From an uncultured Bacteroidales bacterium (lineage in GTDB: Bacteria > Bacteroidota > Bacteroidia > Bacteroidales > UBA932), in the NCBI GenBank assembly GCA_944322815.1, contig CALUQB010000010.1, positions 1-64,000 of the forward strand: DNA of 64,000 nt, given 5' to 3'. The notes beneath the pieces were generated by a model. It did not search any database. It was not told the origin of the DNA and saw only the letters and a program-made list of their open reading frames with translations. The translations under genes were made by a program, and so were the position numbers. Below, piece by piece: positions 1 to 7,683 of this stretch (the stretch's first letter is position 1; every line of letters begins with the position of its first letter).

Positions 1-28
1 CCAGGTGGGAGAGTAGGTAGCTGCCGCT
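1..28 (+). rRNA. rrf: 5S rRNA, 3' end (partial)
   Basis: The first bases (GGTGGGAGAGTAGGTAGCTG) match the conserved 3' end of Bacteroidetes 5S rRNA, and a strong terminator follows about 12 bases later. The rest of the gene, and presumably the rRNA operon, lies upstream of the window. The exact 3' end is uncertain by a few bases. Confidence 0.72.
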
Positions 29-39
29 TTTAGTTTAGA

Positions 40-79
40 GGACCGGATGTCAGAGAATGATGTCCGGTCCTTTTTTTTA
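40..79 (+). terminator. intrinsic terminator of the rRNA operon
   Basis: An 8-bp perfect stem (GGACCGGA at 40-47 pairs with TCCGGTCC at 63-70) is followed by eight T residues. It lies just after the 5S rRNA end, as expected for the end of an rRNA operon. Confidence 0.85.
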
Positions 80-218
80 TTGTCTCCTGCCCGATCACCG
101 GGACAGTTATCGGGGCCGTCATCGAGACAATCACCGGCATTATCTGCGTCAATATCGCGGTAAAGTGCAGCAGATGGTGTATTGAATTGCGACCAGTCCG
201 GTTCTTAGTCCCGGCAGA

Positions 219-249
219 TTTGCAATGTGCCGGAAAATTGCTATCTTTA
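219..249 (+). promoter_or_regulatory. promoter of the lysC-dapBA operon
   Basis: A -33 TTTG at 219-222 and a -7 element TATCTTTA at 242-249 are separated by 19 bases, matching the Bacteroidetes housekeeping promoter form (TTTG, 19-21 bases, TAnnTTTG). Transcription would start near 256, about 33 bases ahead of the chosen lysC start. Confidence 0.65.
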
Positions 250-288
250 ACAGATTTTATAAAACGGACTTACTTAAAATTTTACTTT

Positions 289-1656
289 ATGATTGTAATG
301 AAATTCGGTGGCACCTCCGTTGCGAACAGCGAGGCGATCACGCGTACGATATCCATCGTCAGAAGCAAACTGTCCCAGAAACCGATAGTGGTAGTATCCG
401 CTCTCTCGAAAGTGACGGACACTCTTTATAAGATATCTGATCATGCGTCTGTCAAGAACAAGATGGATGCTATGGAACTTCTGGAGCAGCTCCGTTCACG
501 TCATATAGGACTTGCACATGATCTGATGTCGGAGACACCGTCTTTCTGTCATCAGGCCTGTGAAAAAGTCAATTCGATATGCGACAGCCTCTCCTCTTTT
601 GTCAGTGCCGTATGCGCACTTGGCGAGCTTTCGGACAGAAGCAAGGCTGTCATCATTTCTACGGGAGAATATCTTTCTTCGAATATCATTTGCTGTGCCA
701 TGAATGCATGGGGTATCAAGACAGGATATATGGATGCAAGAAAGATGATTATAACCGGTAACGATTACCTGAAAGGGGAACCGGATTCCGAAGCCATTCA
801 GGCCAGAGTTCCCGGGGTCGTTTCATCTGCCTATGAAGGCAACGATGCTGTCATCACCCAGGGCTTCGTATCTGCTACTGCGGACGGCGAGCCTACGGTC
901 CTGGGCAGGGGAGGCTCCGACTACTCTGCATCACTCATAGGAATGGCCGTAGATGCGTCGGTGATAGAGATATGGACGGATGTGGACGGAGTACGTACAG
1001 CAGATCCGCGGAAGGTTGAAAACACCAGATGTATAGAAAGAATCTCATTTGAAGAGGCGGCTGAAATGGCTCATTTCGGTGCGAAAGTACTTCATCCGTT
1101 GACTATCGAACCGGCCGTAAACAAGAATATCCCAATTTATGTGCTCAATTCGATGAATCCCGAAGGCAAGGGAACCGTCATTCTGCAGAGCAGCTTCATA
1201 GATGACGGGGTCAAATCCGTATCCTTCAAGGAGAATATACTGGTGATAAATATTTTCTCTACGAAGATGATAAACACTTCAGGCTTCCTGAAGAAAGTTT
1301 TCGAAATATTCAGCGTCAACAAGGTGTCGGTAGACCTGATCAGTACATCGGAGGCCAATATATCCGTGACGGTGGATTCTTCCCAGAATATCGAGAGGGT
1401 AGTGGAACAGTTGTCTGCCTTTGCTGACGTATATGTCGATCGTGACAAGTCGCAGATTTCGATTATAGGAAAGAACATCATAAATCTGAAAGGCCTTCTT
1501 CAGAAAGCTTTCACGCCACTTGCCGATTGCAGGATATACATGATTTCACAAGGTGCTTCATATGTAAATCTGAGTTTTGTCGTGGACAGGTCGATTCTGA
1601 CTGATGCAGTACGACAGATACATAAATATTTGTTTGAAGATGAAAGTAGTAATTAG
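289..1656 (+). CDS. lysC: aspartate kinase
   Basis: Cytoplasmic aspartokinase (455 aa) that phosphorylates aspartate, the first step of lysine, threonine, methionine and diaminopimelate synthesis. The N-terminus has the kinase signature KFGGTSV (residues 5-11). GRGGSDYSAS, WTDVDGVRTADPR and FGAKVLHP follow in the kinase domain, and the last ~150 residues fit two ACT domains for feedback control. The frame is open back to 187, but the predicted transcription start (~256) and the family's usual N-terminus favour the ATG at 289, or the ATG at 298. There is no homoserine dehydrogenase domain, so this is the monofunctional type. It overlaps dapB by 17 bp, which points to a lysine/DAP operon. Confidence 0.92.
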   Translation: MIVMKFGGTSVANSEAITRTISIVRSKLSQKPIVVVSALSKVTDTLYKISDHASVKNKMDAMELLEQLRSRHIGLAHDLMSETPSFCHQACEKVNSICDSLSSFVSAVCALGELSDRSKAVIISTGEYLSSNIICCAMNAWGIKTGYMDARKMIITGNDYLKGEPDSEAIQARVPGVVSSAYEGNDAVITQGFVSATADGEPTVLGRGGSDYSASLIGMAVDASVIEIWTDVDGVRTADPRKVENTRCIERISFEEAAEMAHFGAKVLHPLTIEPAVNKNIPIYVLNSMNPEGKGTVILQSSFIDDGVKSVSFKENILVINIFSTKMINTSGFLKKVFEIFSVNKVSVDLISTSEANISVTVDSSQNIERVVEQLSAFADVYVDRDKSQISIIGKNIINLKGLLQKAFTPLADCRIYMISQGASYVNLSFVVDRSILTDAVRQIHKYLFEDESSN

Positions 1657-2308
1657 CGGATACGGAAAGATGGGGAGGATGGTGGAAAAAATCCTCCTGG
1701 AGAAGAACATCGAGTGTGCAGGAAAAAGCGAGAATATCACCGGATTCGACAAGACTCTCGCACATGAATGTGTCTGCATCGATTTTACAGTTCCTGATGC
1801 ATTCAGGGCGAACTATAAATTCCTGGCAGAGAATTTCAAGGCCGTAGTGGTAGGTACGACAGGATGGGATGATATCAGGGATGAAGTGGTTTCATATTTT
1901 GAAAAGTGCGGTACACCCATGATTTATGCTTCGAATTTTTCCATCGGAGTGAATGCATTTTTCGCTGTGACCGACTTCATATCTTCGTTGCTTGGCAAAA
2001 CGGGAGGATACAGCCCCTATATAGTGGAAAAACATCATTGCCACAAACTGGATGCCCCAAGCGGTACCGCCAGGAGCCTGGCATCGATCATTGACGGCAA
2101 CATGAATACGGAGGTGGACATTCAGTCAGTGCGTTGCGGAGAGATTCCGGGTATCCATACCATCGGTTTCGAGGGTATCAATGACAGGATCACCCTGACT
2201 CACGAAGCTTTTTCGAGAGAAGGCTTTGCCAGAGGTGCTGTCGAGGCTGCCATCAAGACTGAAACCGTATCCGGTGTACATGAGTTCAAGGAAATCGTCT
2301 TCAAATGA
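1640..2308 (+). CDS. dapB: 4-hydroxy-tetrahydrodipicolinate reductase
   Basis: DapB (222 aa) reduces hydroxytetrahydrodipicolinate with NAD(P)H in the diaminopimelate branch. The N-terminal GYGKMGRMVE is the dinucleotide-binding loop. VEKHHCHKLDAPSGTA is the family signature, with the catalytic His pair, Lys and the substrate-binding PSGT. It is somewhat short for the family (often 240-270 aa), as is common in Bacteroidetes. The start at 1640 lies inside the end of lysC and gives the expected MKVVISGYG start; the frame remains open upstream to 1604, but that part is antisense to nothing conserved and overlaps the lysC coding end. Confidence 0.93.
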   Translation: MKVVISGYGKMGRMVEKILLEKNIECAGKSENITGFDKTLAHECVCIDFTVPDAFRANYKFLAENFKAVVVGTTGWDDIRDEVVSYFEKCGTPMIYASNFSIGVNAFFAVTDFISSLLGKTGGYSPYIVEKHHCHKLDAPSGTARSLASIIDGNMNTEVDIQSVRCGEIPGIHTIGFEGINDRITLTHEAFSREGFARGAVEAAIKTETVSGVHEFKEIVFK

Positions 2309-2337
2309 AAAATCAGAGCCAGAAAGGGGGAAAAGTC

Positions 2338-3222
2338 ATGAAAAATCTGAAATTGTCCGGCTGTGGAACAGCACTGGTCACTCCGTTCAGGAACGGAAAC
2401 GTAGACTATGATACATATGTCAGGCTTTTGGACAGACAGGTAAAGGCGGGCATACATTTTCTGGTGCCTCTTGGTACTACCGGAGAGACTCCTTGTCTGG
2501 ACGTATCTGAAAGGCTGCGGATACTTGAACTGACAGTCGAACATTGCGCCGGAAGACCTGTCGTGGTCGGAGGCGGAACGAATTCATTGTCGCAGACCTT
2601 GGGCAGTATCCGCGAACTGGAAAGATTCGGTCCGGATGCATATCTTATAGTCGTCCCTTATTATAACAAGCCGACACAGCAGGGGATGTATGAATACTTC
2701 AAGGCGGTAGCCGAATCTACGGACAAGGGCATCGTCCTGTACAATGTCCCCGGGAGGACAGGTGCGAATCTGAAGGCGGAGACTACACTCAGGCTAGCCG
2801 AGATTCCTAATGTCATAGCCGTCAAGGAAGCCTCCGGCAATTATGCCCAGATCTCGGAAATCATCAGGAATGCTCCGGAAAATTTTTCCGTTCTGAGCGG
2901 CAATGACGAGGAAACTCTTCCGCTTATGGCTACGGGAGCAGTCGGTGTCATAAGCGTGGCATCGAATATTGACCCTGAAGATATGGTAGCATTGGCGGAA
3001 GCCATGCTGCGAGATGACATTGCAGCGGCCAGAACGCTGCACCATAAGCTGACACCGCTTTTCAGAAACTGTTTTGTGGAGAGCAATCCGATACCGGTGA
3101 AGGCTGCGATGGCGGTGATGGGACTGATGGAAAATTCTCTCCGTCTCCCGTTGTGCCGGGCGTCCGAGAGCACTTGTGAGCTTCTCAGGCAAACGGTGAA
3201 AGAGCTCGGTTTCAATATCTGA
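2338..3222 (+). CDS. dapA: 4-hydroxy-tetrahydrodipicolinate synthase
   Basis: DapA (294 aa) condenses pyruvate with aspartate semialdehyde. Visible hallmarks are GTTGETP near the N-terminus, YNVPGRTG with the catalytic Tyr, and AVKEASGN with the Schiff-base Lys. I chose ATG 2338 because a purine-rich AGGGGGAAAAG sits just before it and the resulting length is normal for the family. An ATG at 2305 that overlaps the dapB stop (ATGA) would add 11 residues and remains possible. It is the third gene of the lysC-dapB-dapA operon. Confidence 0.93.
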   Translation: MKNLKLSGCGTALVTPFRNGNVDYDTYVRLLDRQVKAGIHFLVPLGTTGETPCLDVSERLRILELTVEHCAGRPVVVGGGTNSLSQTLGSIRELERFGPDAYLIVVPYYNKPTQQGMYEYFKAVAESTDKGIVLYNVPGRTGANLKAETTLRLAEIPNVIAVKEASGNYAQISEIIRNAPENFSVLSGNDEETLPLMATGAVGVISVASNIDPEDMVALAEAMLRDDIAAARTLHHKLTPLFRNCFVESNPIPVKAAMAVMGLMENSLRLPLCRASESTCELLRQTVKELGFNI

Positions 3223-3228
3223 TATATC

Positions 3229-4068
3229 ATGAAATCAATGAAAAGGAATATATTTATCATTTTTATTGCTGCCTTATCGGCAGTATCATGTCTGACAAAC
3301 GGCGGATTCGAGAGTACGTACCAGCTCGTGGCCACTTTTGACGGCTTTTCGGAATCGTGGGATGAGAATTATTACGATGGCGAGTTTTACGGTGATGACA
3401 AGGCATATTTCGAAGGCGCGTCAATTACTGAGGATAATTTCGTGTTTTTCAATTGCATGTATGATGAGGACATGAAGGATTTCACCGGATTCGGTCTGTC
3501 AATGGCCACTGCCAAGGACGAGGAATATGGCGGCAGATTCAGTGTGAATGCAGATGAAGCCTCTTCCGGAAATGTCTTCGCGTTGTTCCACAACAATCCT
3601 GAAATAAAAAGTGATTCCGGTGAATTGCAGTCTGATTATCATATATTTTTCGCTACGACAGAGGGGACATGTGCTCCTGTATCATGCATGGTCAACAATA
3701 CGAAACTGGTAGCCGACAGGATAGCAGAATATAACGCTGCCCATGAAGTCCCTGTAGAAGTGACTCTGACAGCTACCGGATATTTGAACGGGGCAGAGAC
3801 AGGGTCTGCGGAAATCTTGCTGGCAGGTCCGGCAGGCTCGCTGGATGATGACGATGAGGATGATTCGGAAAGCAAGTCTGGGCAGGATTCCGCCGAGACT
3901 CCGGATATCATGAGCAAATGGACCAAGTTCGATCTCAGTAAACTGGGATATATAGAATATATTACTTTCAGTCTTTCATTCTCTGATGAGTCCCAGACTG
4001 AAATTCCGGAATATTTCTGTATGGACAGCTTCGTGGCCAATATTCATATAGCCATAGAAGCCGAATAA
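3229..4068 (+). CDS. DUF4465-like secreted lipoprotein
   Basis: Predicted exported lipoprotein (279 aa). The hydrophobic start ends in ALSAVSC, a lipobox. The mature part resembles DUF4465 proteins: an N-terminal FDGF segment, then near the C-terminus W..FDLS.LG, ITFSLSFSD and PEYFCMDSF. Residues ~205-220 form a very acidic Asp/Glu/Ser linker. Function is unknown; such proteins are probably beta-sandwich surface proteins. It lies 6 bp after dapA and may be read from the same transcript, though its role looks unrelated to lysine synthesis. An alternative start is the ATG at 3238. Confidence 0.68.
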   Translation: MKSMKRNIFIIFIAALSAVSCLTNGGFESTYQLVATFDGFSESWDENYYDGEFYGDDKAYFEGASITEDNFVFFNCMYDEDMKDFTGFGLSMATAKDEEYGGRFSVNADEASSGNVFALFHNNPEIKSDSGELQSDYHIFFATTEGTCAPVSCMVNNTKLVADRIAEYNAAHEVPVEVTLTATGYLNGAETGSAEILLAGPAGSLDDDDEDDSESKSGQDSAETPDIMSKWTKFDLSKLGYIEYITFSLSFSDESQTEIPEYFCMDSFVANIHIAIEAE

Positions 4069-4104
4069 CATTAAAACTCATGAAAACCACTAAAATTTCC
4101 CGGT

Positions 4105-4710
4105 ATGAATGCTTTTGAATTCAATGATCTTTTTGATAAAGCCGTGGCGGCTTACCATGTGTCCGACGATGTGAATGCCGCCTGCACGAATCCTTACGCT
4201 CCAGGCTCCCTGGAGTTTCTCCTGTATAAGAAATGCTGGATAGACGCTGTACAGTGGCATCTGGAAGATATTATACGTGATCCCCGGATAGATCCGGCAG
4301 AGGCATTGTCCATCAAAAGGTGGATAGACAGATCCAATCAGGAGCGTACAGACATGGTAGAGTATATAGACTCGTATTTTCTTGACAAATTCAAGGATGT
4401 TGTACCGAAACCCGGTGCGAAAATCAATACCGAGACTCCGGCATGGGCTATTGACAGGCTTTCGATCCTGGCTCAGAAAATCTATCATATGAAGATAGAG
4501 GCTTTCAGGGAGGATGCTTCTGAAGAACATCGGACCAAATGTTCTGAAAAACTGGCAGTTCTGCTTCAGCAGCGGGAGGATTTGACGTCTGCCATAAGCG
4601 ATCTTCTGGAGGATATCGCATCTGGCGACAAGTTCATGAAGGTGTACAAGCAGATGAAAATGTACAATGACCCGAGTCTGAATCCAGTCCTTTATGCATC
4701 GGAAAAATAG
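4105..4710 (+). CDS. DUF4254 domain protein
   Basis: A 201-aa mainly alpha-helical cytoplasmic protein with no signal peptide. It matches the DUF4254 family, which in Bacteroidetes is commonly encoded directly ahead of a GT9 heptosyltransferase-like gene, exactly as seen here (17-bp overlap). The biochemical role is not known. The pairing suggests a part in lipopolysaccharide or other envelope glycan assembly, but this is inference from gene order. Confidence 0.75.
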   Translation: MNAFEFNDLFDKAVAAYHVSDDVNAACTNPYAPGSLEFLLYKKCWIDAVQWHLEDIIRDPRIDPAEALSIKRWIDRSNQERTDMVEYIDSYFLDKFKDVVPKPGAKINTETPAWAIDRLSILAQKIYHMKIEAFREDASEEHRTKCSEKLAVLLQQREDLTSAISDLLEDIASGDKFMKVYKQMKMYNDPSLNPVLYASEK

Positions 4711-5710
4711 CGGACAGGAACATCTTCTCATAGTGAGATTTTCCGCCATGGGCGATGTGCTCATGAGTTTGTTTGCGGTTTCTGCTCTGAGAAAGACATA
4801 TCCGGATCTCAAGCTCACGATAGCCACCAAGCCGCGTTTCGCCAGGTTTTATGCCGGAATACCGGATGTGGAAGTACTCACATTGGATTCGGAAGGGTCT
4901 TTGAAGTCGCTTTTACGGCTGGCGGGGCAGGCAGCTGCTTCCGGAGTTACGGCAGTCGCTGATATCCATAATTCCTTGAGGAGCGGTATCGTCAGGTTCT
5001 GCCTGTCATTTCGGGGTGTCAGGTGTGCTGTTTTCAGAAAAAACAGGAGACGCAGGGCTTCGATAAAGGGTAAAGGTCTGAATATTACTCCGTTCAGGCA
5101 TAATGTATTGAAATTCTGTGATGTTTTCGCCAGACTTGGCTATCCTGTGCCTGATCCGGTTCAGGAACGGCGGCATCTCCAGGTCCCTGAAGTTTTCGGC
5201 GGGAAGAGTGGCAGATGGATAGGATATGCACCCTTTGCCAGCAAACGGATGAAGATATATCCGGAAAACCTTAGCAGACAGCTTATAGACATGATGTCAG
5301 ACAGTTTCGACAGGGTTTTCATATTTTCAGGTCCTGGCAGGGAACTTGATTTCGTAAAGGAAATGGAGTCTGTCCATGGCAATGTCACAGGAGTTTTCGG
5401 CAGGACTGACATCTGGGGAGAACTGGCGCTGATGTCAAATCTGGATGCTGTCGTCACGATGGATTCCTCTTCGATGCATCTGGCTTCTCTGGCAGGAGTC
5501 CCGCTTGTTTCCGTTTGGGGAGCCACGCATCCTGCAGCAGGTTTCATGGGGTATGGATATGACATAGGGAAAAACTGCATCCAGCTGGATCTGCCATGCC
5601 GTCCTTGTTCGATATACGGAGAGGGAAAGTGCAGATACGGAGACTACAGGTGTCTTTCCGGGATATCTCCCGAGTCGATCATGAAGAAGGTTGGAGAACT
5701 TATCGGGTAG
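4694..5710 (+). CDS. glycosyltransferase family 9 (heptosyltransferase-like)
   Basis: A 338-aa GT-B glycosyltransferase of family 9, the family of LPS inner-core heptosyltransferases. The N-terminal RFSAMGDVLMS is the typical acceptor-side loop. The C-terminal half has SMHLASLAGVPLVSVWGATHP, the nucleotide-sugar binding region of GT9, and GYAPFASKRMKIYP marks the domain start. It is probably membrane-associated on the cytoplasmic face. The donor cannot be told from sequence. It is translationally coupled to the DUF4254 gene. Confidence 0.85.
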   Translation: MHRKNSGQEHLLIVRFSAMGDVLMSLFAVSALRKTYPDLKLTIATKPRFARFYAGIPDVEVLTLDSEGSLKSLLRLAGQAAASGVTAVADIHNSLRSGIVRFCLSFRGVRCAVFRKNRRRRASIKGKGLNITPFRHNVLKFCDVFARLGYPVPDPVQERRHLQVPEVFGGKSGRWIGYAPFASKRMKIYPENLSRQLIDMMSDSFDRVFIFSGPGRELDFVKEMESVHGNVTGVFGRTDIWGELALMSNLDAVVTMDSSSMHLASLAGVPLVSVWGATHPAAGFMGYGYDIGKNCIQLDLPCRPCSIYGEGKCRYGDYRCLSGISPESIMKKVGELIG

Positions 5711-5712
5711 AA

Positions 5713-6237
5713 TTACATTTCAGGAAATAATCCGTCAGGTATCCGCATCCTGAGTATCATTTTGTCTTCATCGATCCCTTCGATGAGGTCATCATGAAGG
5801 GGAATTATGATTTCTTCATCTCCGGACTTGATTTCAAGACAAGGGTTGTTGGGTATGTCCAGAAACCCGCTGACTGTCCCTTTCGTATGTCCGCCGGCAT
5901 CCTGGAGCGACCATCCTTCCAGAAACGAAAAATCGTTTTCCTCGTATTCACCGCTGACGTGCTCTTCATCGGCATATACGTCGGAACCTGCTATCTCATC
6001 GGCATCGGCCAGTGTTCTGATGCCCGTAAGACGGGCAATGGCCTTGTTGCTGCCCTTTCTGGTGAAGGATTCAAAATAAAAAGGAACCGGCAGTCCATCA
6101 AAATAGATGAACACCGGTTCCTCAATGTCAATGTCTTCGGGCAAGATGCCAGTGAAACTTATGATGACATCACCATCAGTGCCGTTCGATTTGAGCACTT
6201 TGGCGATTTTCAGCATCCTGTTCCCGACAGAGTGCAT
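5713..6237 (-). CDS. rimM: ribosome maturation factor RimM
   Basis: RimM (174 aa) helps 30S maturation, particularly around S19 and helix 33b. The N-terminal RimM barrel (KIAKVLKSNGTDGDVIISF) and a C-terminal PRC-barrel-like part (GHTKGTVSGFLDIPNNPCLEI, EIIIPL) are visible. It starts within the rpsP stop (TAATG overlap) and so is translationally coupled to S16, as in many bacteria. The first Met is shared with the stop; a second Met (MLKIAKV) lies 7 codons in. No trmD or rplS follows, unlike the classic rpsP-rimM-trmD-rplS operon. Confidence 0.88.
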   Translation of the reverse strand: MHSVGNRMLKIAKVLKSNGTDGDVIISFTGILPEDIDIEEPVFIYFDGLPVPFYFESFTRKGSNKAIARLTGIRTLADADEIAGSDVYADEEHVSGEYEENDFSFLEGWSLQDAGGHTKGTVSGFLDIPNNPCLEIKSGDEEIIIPLHDDLIEGIDEDKMILRMRIPDGLFPEM

Positions 6238-6806
6238 TATGCTTCGGCAGGGGTTTCGGCAGCGGCGTCTTCTGCTTCTGCAGCTGCTTCCTGGGCAGCT
6301 TTCTCTGCAGCGGCAGCTTCGGCTGCTGCTCTTGCGGCTTCCTCAGCTTCTGCTTTCTTCTTTGCGATAGCTTCGGCCCTTTCCTGGTTTACTTTTGCTT
6401 CAGCAGCTTCTGCATTCTTTACAGCCTCTGCTGCAGCTTTTGATATACCTTCGATCTTGGCGTTGATCTTGGCATCTTTCTGAGCCTTCCATGCCTCGAA
6501 TTTCTGGTCAGCCTGCTCCTGAGTGAGTGCGCCCTTGGCGACACCGCCCTGCAGGTGCTTTCTGAGCAGAACACCTTCGTAAGAAAGGATACGGCGTACT
6601 ACAAGAGTAGGCTGGGCACCGACGTTAAGCCATGCAAGAGCCCTGTCTGCCTTGAGAACGATCGTAGCAGGATTTGTGTTAGGGTTGTAAGTCCCGATTT
6701 CTTCAATGTAACGACCATCACGCGGTGAACGTGAATCAGCCACGACAATGTGGAAGAATGCGAAATTCTTCTTACCGTGGCGCTGAAGACGAATTTTAAC
6801 AGCCAT
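6237..6806 (-). CDS. rpsP: 30S ribosomal protein S16 with Ala-rich extension
   Basis: Residues 1-~90 are a normal bS16 ([41 protein letters not shown]). The protein is 189 aa, about twice the usual 80-90. The second half is a charged, Ala-rich stretch (Ala, Glu, Lys, Gln), likely a long helix or coiled coil. Long S16 tails are common in Bacteroidetes. A -7-like TACATTTG (minus strand, 6870-6877) lies upstream, without a clear -33. It is coupled to rimM downstream. Confidence 0.95.
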   Translation of the reverse strand: MAVKIRLQRHGKKNFAFFHIVVADSRSPRDGRYIEEIGTYNPNTNPATIVLKADRALAWLNVGAQPTLVVRRILSYEGVLLRKHLQGGVAKGALTQEQADQKFEAWKAQKDAKINAKIEGISKAAAEAVKNAEAAEAKVNQERAEAIAKKKAEAEEAARAAAEAAAAEKAAQEAAAEAEDAAAETPAEA

Positions 6807-6869
6807 TGTAAATCTGTTTTATAAAGTTAATGAATATTACCTGTGCTTTCCTTCCCGAGGAAAAGCGTG

Positions 6870-6877
6870 CAAATGTA
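6870..6877 (-). promoter_or_regulatory. possible -7 element for rpsP-rimM
   Basis: Read on the minus strand the bases are TACATTTG, a full match to TAnnTTTG, about 64 bases ahead of the rpsP start. I see no matching TTTG about 19-21 bases further upstream, so this is only a half promoter. Confidence 0.35.
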
Positions 6878-6992
6878 GTCAAATTTTCTGAATTTTCTTA
6901 TCTTGTGCATAAAAATGACAGGTTTTACATAATTTTTGCTGTAATGGACGGCCTGTATTGTTTTTTTATGGATTTTATAAACTGCAGAGACG

Positions 6993-7439
6993 ATGAAGAA
7001 AATTGTTTTATCGGTATTCTTTTTCATACCCATGATTTTTAATTCGTTCGCGCAGAGTGATCCTGACAGGATCGTAGGAATCTATCTGGCGACGTACGAA
7101 GGGGAGGAGAGCAAGGTTTCCATTTTCAAGGAAGAAGACGGAAGATACACGGCACAGGTGATATGGGTGAAAGACAAGTATGACAAGGACGGGAATCTGA
7201 AACTGGACGAGAAGAATCCTGACAAGTCAAAGAGAAACACTCCGTGCGATGAGATCGTCCTGATAGAGAAGATGAGCTATGACAGCAGGAAAGATTCCTG
7301 GACAGATGCGAAGATTTATGATCCGGTGAGAGGCATAAAGGCTAATGCAGACTGTTCGTTTGAACCTGACGGCCGGCTGAAAGTCCGCGGATCTCTGATG
7401 GGGATAGGGATGTCTGTTCTCTGGGAGAAACTTGAATAG
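6993..7439 (+). CDS. DUF2147 domain protein, secreted
   Basis: A 148-aa protein with an N-terminal signal peptide ending near NSFAQ, then a DUF2147 domain: DRIVGIYLA, YTAQVIWV, and the C-terminal LKVRGSLMGIGMSVLWEK. DUF2147 proteins are small periplasmic or secreted beta-barrel-like proteins of unknown function, some linked to lipid or sugar binding. It is a single gene with tRNA-Leu downstream on the same strand. Confidence 0.83.
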   Translation: MKKIVLSVFFFIPMIFNSFAQSDPDRIVGIYLATYEGEESKVSIFKEEDGRYTAQVIWVKDKYDKDGNLKLDEKNPDKSKRNTPCDEIVLIEKMSYDSRKDSWTDAKIYDPVRGIKANADCSFEPDGRLKVRGSLMGIGMSVLWEKLE

Positions 7440-7479
7440 GAATTTTTGGGGAGTGAAGATAAATTTTTATGAAAAAATA

Positions 7480-7509
7480 TTTGTATGTTAGAAAAAATGT
7501 CTATCTTTG
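7480..7509 (+). promoter_or_regulatory. promoter of tRNA-Leu
   Basis: TTTG at 7480-7483 and TATCTTTG at 7502-7509 are separated by 18 bases, a near-perfect Bacteroidetes promoter. The predicted start (~7516) is a few bases ahead of the tRNA 5' end at 7524. Confidence 0.75.
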
Positions 7510-7523
7510 CATTCCCAAATCAA

Positions 7524-7606
7524 GCGGATGTGGCGAAATGGTAGACGCGCCACTTTGAGGGGGTGGTGGGAGTTTTCCTGTGCGAGTTCGAGTCTCGCCA
7601 TCCGCA
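7524..7606 (+). tRNA. tRNA-Leu (anticodon GAG)
   Basis: An 83-base class II tRNA. The acceptor stem GCGGATG (7524-7530) pairs with CATCCGC. The anticodon stem CCACT/GGTGG holds the loop TTGAGGG with anticodon GAG at 7557-7559. A long variable arm (GGGA..TCCT) and the T arm GCGAG-TTCGAGT-CTCGC follow. The long variable arm and the GAG anticodon identify leucine (CUU/CUC codons). The CCA end is not fully encoded. Confidence 0.95.
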
Positions 7607-7614
7607 CAAAAAAA

Positions 7615-7641
7615 AGGAAGCAATTCTGCTTCCTTTTTTTG
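7615..7641 (+). terminator. intrinsic terminator after tRNA-Leu
   Basis: An 8-bp perfect stem, AGGAAGCA (7615-7622) with TGCTTCCT (7627-7634), has a 4-base loop and is followed by a run of Ts. The upstream A-run may let it act in both directions, though the minus-strand S41 peptidase ends about 40 bases away at 7684. Confidence 0.88.
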
Positions 7642-7683
7642 TGTATCCATATCCCAGAATCACCCGAAAGTCCCAGGCCTTGG

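Noticed and set aside
187..288. N-terminal extension of lysC
   Set aside because: It runs through the predicted promoter (-33 at 219, -7 at 242), and the family start KFGGTS follows the ATG at 289.
5794..6483. 229-codon plus-strand frame with an Ala/Ser-rich C-terminal half
   Set aside because: It is the mirror of rimM and of the Ala-rich tail of rpsP; both minus-strand genes have clear family motifs and a coupled stop/start.
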